Of a DNA stretch of 64,000 bases, positions 18,583 to 27,357 are shown in pieces; within the stretch, counting starts at the first letter, position 1, and every line of letters begins with the position of its first letter. The translations under genes were made by a program, and so were the position numbers. The DNA is taken from assembly GCF_001436275.1 (NCBI RefSeq), contig NZ_AZEH01000039.1, forward strand, positions 186,001 to 250,000, in the 5' to 3' direction. Below the pieces are notes generated by a model. The model was given only the letters and a program-made list of their open reading frames with translations, searched no databases and was not told the DNA's origin. Origin of the DNA: Liquorilactobacillus oeni DSM 19972. Its GTDB lineage: Bacteria > Bacillota > Bacilli > Lactobacillales > Lactobacillaceae.

Positions 18583-18609
18583 AAAAGTCGCACTAGTTGT
18601 GCGGCTTTT
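18583..18609 (+). terminator. Hairpin between glyS and dnaG (terminator or leader attenuator)
   Basis: AAAAGTCGCAC (18583-18593) pairs with GTGCGGCTTTT (18599-18609) with one wobble pair. It could end the glyQS transcript, but it lies downstream of the dnaG promoter and so also falls in the dnaG leader. The T run is short (four, inside the stem). Confidence 0.55.
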
Positions 18610-18650
18610 ATGTCCTTGAAGTATTTTTGGAAGTTAAGCGGGGTGACTTT

Positions 18651-20495
18651 TTGAGCCGCAGAATACCTGAAGAAGTTATTGAAAATGTCAGATCGAACGT
18701 TAACATCGTTGATGTAGTGAGCCAATATGTGCAGCTTAGCAAGTCAGGCAAGAATTTCTTTGGTTTGTGTCCCTTTCATGAAGAGAAGACGCCATCCTTT
18801 TCAGTTAGTGAGGAAAAACAGATCTTCCATTGCTTTTCCTGTCATCGGGGAGGAAATGTTTTCAAATTCATTATGGAAGTCGAAAATGTCAGTTTCCCTG
18901 AGGCAGTTTTACGGGTTGCAGAATTAGGCAATGTCCAGCTGGATGATGAACTGCTTAAATTTCGCTCAGATTCAACTGAGAATGAATCTTCAGACGCAAC
19001 AAAGTTAAAAAACCTTTATAATGAAGCAGCTAAGCTTTTTCATCATATTTTAGTAAATACTGTAATGGGTGAAGATGCAATGCAGTATTTGTTAAAGCGC
19101 GGTTTAACTGCTGAAATGATAACAGAATTTAACTTAGGTTTTGCACCTGATAAACAATTACTGCTGCCTTTTTTGCAGGAAAAAAAGGCGGATCAGGACT
19201 TACTGCACAGATCAGGGCTTTTTATTGAAACAACCGAGGGTAAATTAAGAGAACGTTTTAGAAATCGGATTATTTTTCCAATTCGGGATGCCCAAGAAAG
19301 AACAGTCGCTTTTTCCGGTCGGTTGTTGGAAAAAAATTCAAACTTGCCTAAGTATCTCAATAGCCCGGAGACTGCTATCTTTAATAAGCGCAAGCTTTTA
19401 TTCAACTTCGATAAAGCTAAGGGTGAAATTAGGCAAAAGAAGTTTGCTATTTTATTTGAGGGATTTATGGATGTTCTTGCCGCCTATCGCTCAGGTATCA
19501 AGAATGGAGTGGCTTCTATGGGTACCAGTTTAACGAACGAACAGGTCTATCTGCTGGAAAGGGCAACTCAAAAGCTGTATATTTGCTATGATGGAGATGT
19601 TCCGGGACAGACTGCAACTGCACGTGCCCTTTCGTTATTGGATCCAGTTACGAAAATGACACTTGGAGTTATTCGAATGCCTGAAGCACTTGACCCTGAT
19701 GAATATGTGCAGAAATATGGGACGGATGCTTTTAAAGAAATTGCACAGAATACACATGAAACGGCGCTTGCTTTTTACCTGCATTACTATGAACAGGGGC
19801 GCAACCTTGACAATGAGGATGATCAGCTTGCTTATTTAGCAGATGTTTTAAAACAACTTGCACAAGTTATCTCGCCTGTTGAACAAGATATCTATCTTAA
19901 CCAGCTGGCGAAACGTTTCGGTTTAGAAAAAAGCAGTCTTTTGTCGCAGCTCAATGAGTTTATCCGTAAGACCGGCAAGAATAGGAAAAAAGTTCAAGCT
20001 ACTGGTAAAAAAGGGTTGCTTGCATCTAACCCAGAAAAAAAGAAAAGTTACGACAAGGTCGAAAAAGCTGAACGTTTGTTATTGTATCGTTTATTGCATA
20101 GCGCTAATATTAGGTTAAAGCTGCGTCAGCTTACTGGTTATTCTTTTGTTCATGATGCTTATCAAGAGCTTTATACAATTGCGGAGGGGTACTTCAATGT
20201 CTATCCTGAGTATGAGACTGCACGTTTTCTTGATTTTCTGGATGATGATGGGTTAAGGCAGCTTTTGATTGAACTGGAACTTGAAAATTATTCAAGAGAG
20301 GAAAATGAAGAAGAATTTTCCGATTGTGTTAGTGTAATTATGCGACAGTCACCCCTAGAACAGCATATCAAAGAGATAAAGCAACAGCTGGCAGACGCTA
20401 AGAGGATGAATAACGAGAAACTTATAACAAAATTGACGATTGAATTAGTCGCATTGCTGCGACGGCAGCAAGAGGCAAAATCAGCATCATTATAA
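18651..20495 (+). CDS. dnaG: DNA primase
   Basis: A 614-residue primase that lays RNA primers at the replication fork. The TTG at 18651 is chosen because GGGGTGA precedes it and the family start (RIPEEVIENVRSNVNIVDVV) follows directly. Domains: CHC2 zinc finger CPFHEEKTPSF ... FHCFSC (about 40-65), the catalytic core with a Toprim fold (FEGFMDV and YDGDVPGQ carrying the metal-binding acids), and a C-terminal helicase-binding region (about 440-614). It precedes rpoD, as in the classical macromolecular synthesis operon. Confidence 0.97.
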   Translation: MSRRIPEEVIENVRSNVNIVDVVSQYVQLSKSGKNFFGLCPFHEEKTPSFSVSEEKQIFHCFSCHRGGNVFKFIMEVENVSFPEAVLRVAELGNVQLDDELLKFRSDSTENESSDATKLKNLYNEAAKLFHHILVNTVMGEDAMQYLLKRGLTAEMITEFNLGFAPDKQLLLPFLQEKKADQDLLHRSGLFIETTEGKLRERFRNRIIFPIRDAQERTVAFSGRLLEKNSNLPKYLNSPETAIFNKRKLLFNFDKAKGEIRQKKFAILFEGFMDVLAAYRSGIKNGVASMGTSLTNEQVYLLERATQKLYICYDGDVPGQTATARALSLLDPVTKMTLGVIRMPEALDPDEYVQKYGTDAFKEIAQNTHETALAFYLHYYEQGRNLDNEDDQLAYLADVLKQLAQVISPVEQDIYLNQLAKRFGLEKSSLLSQLNEFIRKTGKNRKKVQATGKKGLLASNPEKKKSYDKVEKAERLLLYRLLHSANIRLKLRQLTGYSFVHDAYQELYTIAEGYFNVYPEYETARFLDFLDDDGLRQLLIELELENYSREENEEEFSDCVSVIMRQSPLEQHIKEIKQQLADAKRMNNEKLITKLTIELVALLRRQQEAKSASL

Positions 20496-20507
20496 GGAGG
20501 CCATCCA

Positions 20508-21635
20508 ATGGCAAAAGAAAATTTGAACAAAGGGACTAAAAATTCTGCTTATACTAAGGCTTTACAGAGTTTGATTAAAGAATATAAGCCCAAAAAACAG
20601 ATTAATTATAATGATCTAACCAAAAAGATGGTTGCTCCTTTTGAATTAGAAGCAAAACAAATGGATGAACTAGTCCAAGTGGTTGAAGATGCAGGTATTT
20701 CTGTGGTAGATGAGAAGGGCGAGCCCAGCGAGGCAAGTTTAAAGGCTGCTACCAGTGAAGCAAAGAAAGCTTCAAATGACCGTGATGTTTCAGCGCCGGT
20801 TGGAGTTAAAATCAATGATCCTGTAAGGATGTATTTGAAAGAAATAGGACGGGTAAATCTGCTGACTGCAGACGAAGAAGTGGCTTTGGCACTGCGAATC
20901 GAAAAACACGATGATGAAGCAAAACAACGACTTGCTGAGGCTAACTTGAGACTTGTTGTTTCCATTGCCAAACGGTATGTTGGACGTGGAATGTCATTCT
21001 TGGATTTAATTCAAGAAGGTAACATGGGTTTAATGAAAGCTGTTGAAAAATTTGATTACCGTAAAGGCTTCAAGTTTTCAACTTATGCAACGTGGTGGAT
21101 AAGACAGGCAATTACACGTGCAATCGCTGACCAAGCAAGGACTATTCGAATCCCTGTTCACATGGTAGAAACAATTAATAAGCTTATCCGAATCCAGCGG
21201 CAGATGCTCCAAGACCTTGGGCGTGAACCGGTGCCAGAAGAAATTGGTGCTGAAATGGATATGCCAACTGATAAAGTACGTGAAATCTTAAAGATCGCAC
21301 AAGAACCGGTTTCTCTTGAAACGCCTATTGGAGAAGAAGACGACTCACACCTGGGGGACTTTATAGAAGATAGCGATGCAACGAGCCCAGCTGACCATGC
21401 AGCTTACGAACTATTAAAAGAACAGCTTGAAAGCGTCCTTGACACTTTAACTGATCGGGAAGAAAATGTGCTGCGCTTGCGTTTTGGACTTGATGATGGG
21501 CGCACTAGGACCTTAGAAGAAGTAGGCAAAGTGTTTGGTGTTACTCGCGAACGGATTCGCCAAATAGAGGCAAAAGCTCTGCGTAAATTACGTCATCCCT
21601 CACGTTCAAAACAATTAAAGGACTTTTTGGAATAG
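20508..21635 (+). CDS. rpoD: RNA polymerase primary sigma factor (sigma-A)
   Basis: A 375-residue housekeeping sigma factor. Region 1.1 (about 1-85), region 1.2 ([14 protein letters not shown]), region 2 with RFDYRKG-like [20 protein letters not shown] (core and -10 recognition), region 3 and region 4 with the helix-turn-helix [19 protein letters not shown]. Ribosome binding site AGGAGG precedes the ATG, 12 bp after dnaG. The promoters seen in this window fit sigma-A recognition. Confidence 0.98.
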   Translation: MAKENLNKGTKNSAYTKALQSLIKEYKPKKQINYNDLTKKMVAPFELEAKQMDELVQVVEDAGISVVDEKGEPSEASLKAATSEAKKASNDRDVSAPVGVKINDPVRMYLKEIGRVNLLTADEEVALALRIEKHDDEAKQRLAEANLRLVVSIAKRYVGRGMSFLDLIQEGNMGLMKAVEKFDYRKGFKFSTYATWWIRQAITRAIADQARTIRIPVHMVETINKLIRIQRQMLQDLGREPVPEEIGAEMDMPTDKVREILKIAQEPVSLETPIGEEDDSHLGDFIEDSDATSPADHAAYELLKEQLESVLDTLTDREENVLRLRFGLDDGRTRTLEEVGKVFGVTRERIRQIEAKALRKLRHPSRSKQLKDFLE

Positions 21636-21655
21636 AAAATAGTTGAATTTAGAAC

Positions 21656-21684
21656 TTGCTTTTTTAAGTTTTAGATAGTATTAT
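21656..21684 (+). promoter_or_regulatory. Promoter of the mccA-mccB leader
   Basis: TTGCTT (21656-21661), 17-bp spacer, TATTAT (21679-21684); start expected near 21690, about 22 bases before the leader ORF. Confidence 0.65.
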
Positions 21685-21711
21685 TCAGATAATGAGAAAA
21701 GAGGTATGGTA

Positions 21712-21831
21712 ATGACTGTTTCAACTTTTAAAATGACTAGTAACTGCTGTAGCTGTCGCATTCCGCGTGTTAGTGGAAAGGATGCGGCCGTTTTAGGGTG
21801 GAGTCATTTTAAGAGGGACTTCAGAAGTTAG
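21712..21831 (+). CDS. Leader peptide with Cys-Cys-Ser-Cys (39 residues) upstream of mccA
   Basis: An ATG at 21712 with AAGAGG seven bases upstream opens a 39-codon frame ending in TAG at 21829. Residues 12-15 are CCSC, with codons at 21745-21756 lying between the two helices of the leader; the rest is basic and Ser-rich. Because the ORF lies ahead of a terminator and of two genes that make cysteine, ribosome stalling at Cys codons when Cys-tRNA is scarce is an attractive mechanism. The closing-stem sequences are themselves coding. Translation is unproven. Confidence 0.6.
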   Translation: MTVSTFKMTSNCCSCRIPRVSGKDAAVLGWSHFKRDFRS

Positions 21832-21860
21832 AAACTGCCATTAAAACCTTAACGCACTAG

Positions 21861-21891
21861 GCGCGGATCTAAATTAGATCCGCGCTTTTTT
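21861..21891 (+). terminator. Leader terminator before mccA
   Basis: GCGCGGATCT (21861-21870) / AGATCCGCGC (21876-21885), then six T. It ends 25 bp before the mccA start, so it must be controlled or leaky for the operon to be expressed from the upstream promoter. Confidence 0.9.
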
Positions 21892-21915
21892 GTTATTTTT
21901 AAGGAGGAAATGTAA

Positions 21916-22833
21916 ATGATTTACCATTCAGTTAAAGAATTGATTGGAAACACACCTTTGTTTGAACTTGAAATAGAAGTTCCTAGGGGGTCACGTATCT
22001 TTGCTAAACTTGAAATGGACAATCCAGGGGGGAGCATTAAGGATCGCCTTGGCTTTTACATGATTGAACAAGCATTTAAAGAGAAAAAATTACAGCAGGG
22101 GATGACAGTTATTGAGCCTACAGCAGGAAATACCGGGATTGGAGTTGCCTTGGCTGCTGGCCACTATGGGCTGAAGACAATCCTTGTGGTTCCTGAAAAA
22201 TTCAGTCAAGAAAAACAAACGCTGATGAAAGCATTAGGTGCTAAATTAATACACACGCCTAGTGAAGATGGAATTGTTGGGGCTATAAAAAAAGCACAGG
22301 AATTGGCAGCAGAAATTCCTGACAGTTATGTACCGATGCAATTTAAGAACTTAGATAATCCGGAGACATATTATCGCAGTATTGCACCTGAAATTACTCA
22401 TGAAATGAAAGAAAATGGATTAGAAATTAACGGCTTTGCTGCAGGTGTTGGCAGCGGGGGAACGTTTGTGGGAATGGCACGATATTTTAAAGAACTTTCT
22501 GTCAATATTCAAACAGCAATTGTTGAGCCTGAAGGATCTATCTTAAATGATGGCCCACAGCACGCCCATCGAACTGAAGGGATCGGAGTTGAATTTGTTC
22601 CTCCATTTTTGGAAAAAGACAACGTTGATCATATTTTTACAATTAGTGATACTGATGCATTTACATTGGTAAAAAAAGTTGCAAAAGAGCAAGGACTATT
22701 TATTGGCAGTTCAAGCGGTGCTGCTCTTACAGCAAGTTTGAAACTGGCAGCAATTTTACCACCTAAAAGCAATATCGTGACCGTTTTTCCAGATAGCAGC
22801 GAACGTTACCTTAGCCAAAAAATATATGATTAA
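21916..22833 (+). CDS. mccA: Cysteine synthase / O-acetylserine-dependent cystathionine beta-synthase
   Basis: A 305-residue PLP enzyme of the CysK/CBS family. The PLP lysine is in [11 protein letters not shown] (about residue 42), the phosphate-binding loop is TAGNTGIG, and GVGSGGTF is the glycine loop. The pairing with a cystathionine gamma-lyase, and segments such as [11 protein letters not shown], resemble Bacillus MccA (YrhA), which joins O-acetylserine and homocysteine into cystathionine; plain cysteine synthase is the alternative. It probably forms an operon with mccB (13-bp gap). AAGGAGG precedes the ATG. Expression is likely controlled by the leader upstream. Confidence 0.88.
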   Translation: MIYHSVKELIGNTPLFELEIEVPRGSRIFAKLEMDNPGGSIKDRLGFYMIEQAFKEKKLQQGMTVIEPTAGNTGIGVALAAGHYGLKTILVVPEKFSQEKQTLMKALGAKLIHTPSEDGIVGAIKKAQELAAEIPDSYVPMQFKNLDNPETYYRSIAPEITHEMKENGLEINGFAAGVGSGGTFVGMARYFKELSVNIQTAIVEPEGSILNDGPQHAHRTEGIGVEFVPPFLEKDNVDHIFTISDTDAFTLVKKVAKEQGLFIGSSSGAALTASLKLAAILPPKSNIVTVFPDSSERYLSQKIYD

Positions 22834-22846
22834 AAGGGAGAAAAGA

Positions 22847-23986
22847 ATGAAATTTAATACAAAATTAATTCATGCAGGTATTAGTCAAGATAAAGCTACA
22901 GGGGCAGTTAATGTACCTATTTACCAGACTTCAACATATAAGCAGCAGGAATTGGGCGGTACACCGCAATATGAATATTCACGTACTGGAAATCCAACGC
23001 GCGAAGCAGTTGAGAAGCTAATTCGAGATCTAGAAAATGGAACTGCTGGTTTTGCATTTGCATCTGGTTCCGCTGCAATTCATACGATTTTTACTCTTTT
23101 TTCAGCTGGAGACCATATTATAGTTGGAAATGATGTTTATGGTGGAACTTTTCGGTTAATCAATAGTGTCCTTAAACGCTTGGGACTACAGTTTACAACC
23201 GTTGATACGCGAAATCTTGCAGCCGTTAAAGATGCAATTAAAGGAAATACAAAAGCTATCTATCTTGAAACACCGACTAACCCTTTAATGCAAATTTCAG
23301 ATATCGCTGCATTAGCTGAAATTGGACATCAAAACAAGCTTTTGACGATTGTTGACAACACTTTTGCAACACCATACATTCAACGGCCCTTAGATCTGGG
23401 AGCGGATATCGTAGTACACAGTGCATCAAAATATTTGGGGGGACATAGCGACTTGGTAGCAGGGCTTGCTGTTGTCAAAGATAAGGAATTAGGACAGAAA
23501 ATCGGCTATCTTCAAAATGCAATTGGTGGGATCCTAGGGCCGCAGGATAGCTGGCTGCTGCAAAGAGGAATTAAGACTTTAGCGGTTAGAATGAAAGCAC
23601 ACGAACAAAATACGCAGGCAATTTTTGATTTTCTACATGCTAATGATAAAATCGGGAAAATTTACTATCCAGGTGATTCTGAAGCACCAGATTACAAAAT
23701 CGTAAAAAAGCAAATGAACGGTTTTGGGGGGATGATTTCCTTTGAATTGAAGAAAGGACTATCAGTTAAAAAGTTCATTGAGAGCCTTAAATTGATTACT
23801 CTTGCTGAAAGTCTCGGTTCAGTCGAAAGTCTTGTTGAGGTGCCGGCAATTATGACACATGGATCAATCCCTGAAAAAATTAGGTTAGAAAATGGTATTT
23901 CAAATGAACTAGTACGTTTATCAGTAGGAATAGAAGAAGTTTCTGACTTATTAGCAGATTTAAAGAATGCGTTAGAAAAGGCATAA
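22847..23986 (+). CDS. mccB: Cystathionine gamma-lyase (reverse transsulfuration)
   Basis: A 379-residue PLP enzyme of the Cys/Met metabolism family, releasing cysteine, 2-oxobutyrate and ammonia from cystathionine. Visible features: YEYSRTGNPTR, FASGSAA, ETPTNPLMQISDI, and the PLP lysine in VVHSASKYLGGHSD. Cystathionine gamma-synthase or beta-lyase are hard to exclude by eye, but the mccA partner favours the gamma-lyase. The ATG at 22847 follows AAAGGGAG; the ATG at 22826 overlaps mccA and lacks a site. Confidence 0.88.
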   Translation: MKFNTKLIHAGISQDKATGAVNVPIYQTSTYKQQELGGTPQYEYSRTGNPTREAVEKLIRDLENGTAGFAFASGSAAIHTIFTLFSAGDHIIVGNDVYGGTFRLINSVLKRLGLQFTTVDTRNLAAVKDAIKGNTKAIYLETPTNPLMQISDIAALAEIGHQNKLLTIVDNTFATPYIQRPLDLGADIVVHSASKYLGGHSDLVAGLAVVKDKELGQKIGYLQNAIGGILGPQDSWLLQRGIKTLAVRMKAHEQNTQAIFDFLHANDKIGKIYYPGDSEAPDYKIVKKQMNGFGGMISFELKKGLSVKKFIESLKLITLAESLGSVESLVEVPAIMTHGSIPEKIRLENGISNELVRLSVGIEEVSDLLADLKNALEKA

Positions 23987-24011
23987 AGAGAATTTTGCAT
24001 AAATAGCTGAG

Positions 24012-24084
24012 TTTCGGGAAAATATCTTTTTTATAAAGCATATTGTGTAGCTTTTAAAAGAGATACTTTTTCTGAAACTTTTTT
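24012..24084 (+). terminator. Terminator after mccB (long imperfect hairpin)
   Basis: GTTTC ... AAAATATCT on the left pairs imperfectly with AGATACTTTT ... GAAAC on the right, followed by six T. A second small hairpin, AAAAAGC/GGCTTTTTT, follows before trmK. Confidence 0.6.
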
Positions 24085-24165
24085 GCTTGTATTAAAAAAG
24101 CTTGGGCTTTTTTTATTTGAAAATTTTCGCTATACTTAAAATTATAATACTAAGGAGTGTGCTAA

Positions 24166-24864
24166 ATGGATGCTAGACATTTATCCAAACGGTTGCTTAA
24201 GGTAGCTGCACATGTGCCGCTGAATGCAAGGCTTGCAGACATTGGTTCTGATCATGCATATCTTCCCGCATATTTGGCTTTAAAGGGATGCATTACATAT
24301 GCTGTTGCTGGTGAGATTGCTGAGGGCCCTTATCTTAATACTCTGCATGAGATTCGAAATGAAAACCTGACAAAAATTGTTCAAGTCAGGCATGCTGATG
24401 GACTGGCCGCTGTTGAGAAAACAGATCAGATTGATACAATCACTATCTGTGGAATGGGAGGACCGTTAATAAGAAATATCCTTGAAAATGGCAAAGGAAA
24501 ACTAAGAATGCATCCTAAACTGATCTTACAGCCGAATGTTGGAGAAGCGCAGGTCAGGCGCTGGTTAAATATTAACAGATACCATTTAACAGCTGAAGAG
24601 ATTATTGAAGAAGATAAACATATCTATGAGGTTCTAGTTGCTCAGTATCAGCCTGAAGCGAAAACGCCCAGTGAACTTGATTTTCAATTTGGTCCGTTTT
24701 TACGCAAACAAAGGGACCCTGCTTTTTTAAAAAAATGGCAAGCAGAAGCAATTAAGCTAAAAAAAGTATTAAAGCAGCTGGAAAAAGCGCGAGAAATGCC
24801 TCTAGCTCAGCAGCAAAAAATGCAAAACGAAATAAGACAGATTGAGGGTGTTTTAAGTGACTAA
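24166..24864 (+). CDS. trmK: tRNA (adenine(22)-N(1))-methyltransferase TrmK
   Basis: A 232-residue SAM-dependent methyltransferase that modifies A22 in the D-loop of tRNA. Motif I is LADIGSDHAYLP; the catalytic-type motif TICGMGGPLI and the family LQPNVGEAQVRRWL follow, with a C-terminal coiled coil (about 180-232, rich in Lys/Glu/Gln). AAGGAG precedes the ATG. Its stop overlaps the start of the next gene by 8 bp, the usual trmK-nif3 pairing of Firmicutes. Confidence 0.95.
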   Translation: MDARHLSKRLLKVAAHVPLNARLADIGSDHAYLPAYLALKGCITYAVAGEIAEGPYLNTLHEIRNENLTKIVQVRHADGLAAVEKTDQIDTITICGMGGPLIRNILENGKGKLRMHPKLILQPNVGEAQVRRWLNINRYHLTAEEIIEEDKHIYEVLVAQYQPEAKTPSELDFQFGPFLRKQRDPAFLKKWQAEAIKLKKVLKQLEKAREMPLAQQQKMQNEIRQIEGVLSD

Positions 24865-25972
24865 AGTACGAGATGTTATTCAAAGATTTGAATTGTTTGC
24901 ACCAAAGGAAATGGCAGAACATGGCGATCCAATCGGGTTGCAACTTGGAAGCCTTGATGCTGATGTTCATCGAATGCTAATCTCACTTGACGTGCGACCT
25001 GAAGTTGTTGCTGAGGCAATTCGTGAGAACGTCGATTTTATTTTTGCACATCACCCAGCAATGTTTCACCCGGTGAAAAGCTTTGATCTCAGTGTACCGC
25101 AAAACGCCATGTATGCTGAACTGCTTAAACATAATATTACCGTCTATGCGGCGCATACAAATCTTGATAATGCGAATGGCGGGATGAACGATTGGCTGGC
25201 AGCTGCTCTTAAGCTGGACTCTACGAGGCCTCTTTTGCAGATACATGAACTTCCATTGCTTAAGCTAGCGGTGTTTGTTCCAAAATCTGCAGCGGAAAGT
25301 ATGAGAAAAGCACTTGGCGAAGCTGGTGCTGGTCAAATCGGTGAGTATCAGCAATGCTCCTTTTCATCAATAGGACAAGGTAGGTTTACTCCGTCAGCTC
25401 AAGCACATCCTGTGATTGGAAAAAGTTTACGACCAGAGCAGGTTACCGGAGAAAAAATTGAAGTTACCCTGCCTTATCGGCTTAAAGATAAGGTCCTTAC
25501 CGCAATGCTGTCCGCCCATCCTTATGAAAAGCCTGTTTTTGATCTCTTTACTGTTGGAGGTTTGGGGGAAAAATACGGAATGGGACGTGTCGGAGAACTT
25601 AAGCAGAAAATGACGATCATAGAGTTTGCTGAGTTTTGTAAGCAGGTCTTTTCCGTTCCGCATCTGCGTGTAATTAGTAAAGATTTACAACAGAAGGTAA
25701 AAAAAGTTGCAATTCTTGGCGGCAGCGGAGGCCAATTTTATCCTGAGGCGCTTAAAAGCGGCGCCCAGGTTTATATTACAGGAGATATTTCATATCATAC
25801 AGGGCACGATATTTTGGCAAATGGGTTATCTGTGTTTGACCCAGGACATCATATTGAACAGATTTGTAAAACGAGGTTAAAACAAAAGTTTGATGTGTGG
25901 AATAAAGAAGAGGATTGGCAGATAGAAACTGTTTCTTCTAAACTGAATACAGATCCTTTTAAATTTATTTAA
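24857..25972 (+). CDS. Nif3-like dinuclear metal-centre protein (YqfO type)
   Basis: A 371-residue protein of the Nif3/DUF34 family, with the metal-ligand segments FIFAHHPAMFHP near the N terminus and the C-terminal GDISYHTGHDI. An inserted domain of about 110 residues (around 130-240), resembling PII/CutA folds, separates the two halves as in Bacillus YqfO. GTG start inside the end of trmK. Members are reported as GTP-cyclohydrolase-type or metal-related proteins; the actual role is unsettled. Confidence 0.93.
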   Translation: MTKVRDVIQRFELFAPKEMAEHGDPIGLQLGSLDADVHRMLISLDVRPEVVAEAIRENVDFIFAHHPAMFHPVKSFDLSVPQNAMYAELLKHNITVYAAHTNLDNANGGMNDWLAAALKLDSTRPLLQIHELPLLKLAVFVPKSAAESMRKALGEAGAGQIGEYQQCSFSSIGQGRFTPSAQAHPVIGKSLRPEQVTGEKIEVTLPYRLKDKVLTAMLSAHPYEKPVFDLFTVGGLGEKYGMGRVGELKQKMTIIEFAEFCKQVFSVPHLRVISKDLQQKVKKVAILGGSGGQFYPEALKSGAQVYITGDISYHTGHDILANGLSVFDPGHHIEQICKTRLKQKFDVWNKEEDWQIETVSSKLNTDPFKFI

Positions 25973-25999
25973 ATTAAAATTAATTAAGGAGTTTTTAAA

Positions 26000-27247
26000 A
26001 TGGCCAAATATACTAAATTAGTTCCGCGTTTTATTGCCTATGCGAAAGAAGAAACACGTTCGGATGAAAATTCGCAAACGATTCCTTCAACTCGCTCACA
26101 GGTGGAATTTGGCAAAAAGATTGCTGCACAATTAAAAGGGATTGGACTGGAAAAAGTGCATCTTTCAGAAAAAAGCGGTTATGTTTTTGCTGTTCTGCCC
26201 AGTAACCTTGAGAGTAATGCGGAGGTTAAAAAGATTGGTTTTATTGCACATATGGATACTGCAGATTTTAATGCTAAAGATGTAAACCCGCAAATTGTTA
26301 AAAATTACGATGGCAAGTCAGTCATTAAGTTAGGCAATGGGCATTATGAACTGAATCCGCAGGAATTTCCAAACTTAAAGGATTATAAAGGTCATGATTT
26401 AATCACTACTGATGGCAATACTTTATTGGGCGCGGATGATAAATCCGGGGTGGCAGAGATTATAACTGCTGTGGAATATTTGACAGAGCATCCCGAAATA
26501 AAGCATGGTGAGATTGAGATTGGTATTGGACCTGATGAAGAGATCGGCACAGGTGCTGATAGATTTGATATTGCTGATTTTGGTGCACAAATCGCTTATA
26601 CTGTTGATGGCGGGCCACTCGGCGAATTAGAATATGAAACTTTTAATGCTGCTCAGGCTAAGCTTAAAATTAAAGGTAAGAATGTGCATCCAGCGACTGC
26701 AAAGGGTGTTATGGTGAATGCTCTTCAGCTGGCAGTTGACTTTCATGAGCAATTGCCTTCTAATGAAGTACCGGAAAAAACTGATGGTCGCCAGGGATTC
26801 TTCCATCTTGTCCAGTTAAATGGAACGGTGGATGAGGCTGAGTTGGTATATATTATTCGTGATCACGATCGTGCTAAATTTGAAGCACGTAAACAGCTTT
26901 TTCGTGAAATTGCAGCTAAAATGAACAATGCAGCCGGTCAAAAGAGATTGATGCTTGATCTGAAAGATCAATATTACAATATGCGTACAGTTATTGAAAA
27001 AGATATGACGGTTGTTGAACTGGCGAAACGGGCAATGAAAAATTTAGAGATCGAACCGGTAATTTATCCTGTTCGCGGCGGTACAGACGGTTCAAAGATT
27101 TCATTTATGGGCTTGCCGACACCTAACCTTTTTGCAGGCGGAGAAAATATGCATTCACGTTTTGAATTTGTTTCAGTTCAAGTAATGGAAAAAGCAGTTG
27201 ATGTCATCCTTGAGATTATCAAGATAGCAGCAGATCAAAATAATTAA
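26000..27247 (+). CDS. pepT: Peptidase T (tripeptide aminopeptidase)
   Basis: A 415-residue M20 zinc aminopeptidase that releases N-terminal residues from tripeptides, important in peptide nutrition of lactic acid bacteria. Metal-binding motifs: [34 protein letters not shown] and [19 protein letters not shown]; the last His lies in [14 protein letters not shown] dimerisation domain sits at about 205-315. AAGGAG precedes the ATG. Monocistronic by appearance. Confidence 0.97.
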   Translation: MAKYTKLVPRFIAYAKEETRSDENSQTIPSTRSQVEFGKKIAAQLKGIGLEKVHLSEKSGYVFAVLPSNLESNAEVKKIGFIAHMDTADFNAKDVNPQIVKNYDGKSVIKLGNGHYELNPQEFPNLKDYKGHDLITTDGNTLLGADDKSGVAEIITAVEYLTEHPEIKHGEIEIGIGPDEEIGTGADRFDIADFGAQIAYTVDGGPLGELEYETFNAAQAKLKIKGKNVHPATAKGVMVNALQLAVDFHEQLPSNEVPEKTDGRQGFFHLVQLNGTVDEAELVYIIRDHDRAKFEARKQLFREIAAKMNNAAGQKRLMLDLKDQYYNMRTVIEKDMTVVELAKRAMKNLEIEPVIYPVRGGTDGSKISFMGLPTPNLFAGGENMHSRFEFVSVQVMEKAVDVILEIIKIAADQNN

Positions 27248-27272
27248 CATGAACACACGTTCGTAATATAAT
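27244..27272 (+). promoter_or_regulatory. clpB promoter with LexA/DinR-like box in the spacer
   Basis: TTAACA (27244-27249), 17-bp spacer, TATAAT (27267-27272). The spacer holds TGAACACACGTTCG (27250-27263), matching the Gram-positive LexA box CGAACRNRYGTTYG at 13 of 14 positions with the perfect GAAC-N4-GTTC core. An 8-bp inverted repeat TCGTAATA (27261-27268) / TATTACGA (27291-27298) also overlaps the -10. No CtsR or CIRCE element was found. The sequence match is direct; regulation by LexA is inference. Confidence 0.65.
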
Positions 27273-27303
27273 ATAGTTAAGAAGTGGTGTTATTACGAGG
27301 AGC

Positions 27304-27328
27304 CGTCAGATTAATTCTGGCGTTTTTT
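27304..27328 (+). terminator. Terminator-like hairpin in the clpB leader
   Basis: CGTCAGA (27304-27310) / TCTGGCG (27316-27322) with six T, located about 25 bases after the expected transcription start and 30 bases before clpB. It may attenuate expression or stop read-through. Confidence 0.65.
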
Positions 27329-27357
27329 GATTTTCAGCATCACAGAAGGGAGAAAGT

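Larger units (their letters stand above)
21690..21891 (+). promoter_or_regulatory. Structured leader of mccA-mccB, probable cysteine-responsive attenuator
   Basis: The leader has a 14-bp closing stem CTTTTAAAATGACT (21725-21738) / AGTCATTTTAAGAG (21802-21815), one G-U pair. Inside it is a second helix GTCGCATTC (21755-21763) / GGATGCGGC (21780-21788). A strong terminator follows: GCGCGGATCT (21861-21870) / AGATCCGCGC (21876-21885) with six T. TCCGCG (21762-21767), inside the second helix, is complementary to CGCGGA (21862-21867) of the terminator 5' arm, so an alternative antiterminator pairing is possible. A small ORF with Cys codons runs through it. It lacks T-box and S-box signatures. Structure is read from the sequence; regulation by cysteine is inference. 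Confidence 0.7.

Noticed and set aside
21794-21806. T-box-like AGGGTGGAG in the mccA leader
   Set aside because: The essential ACC of the T-box core and the stem I landmarks are missing, so this is not a T-box.
27230-27357. CtsR or CIRCE heat-shock operator at clpB
   Set aside because: Neither the GGTCAAA heptad repeat nor TTAGCACTC-N9-GAGTGCTAA is present.
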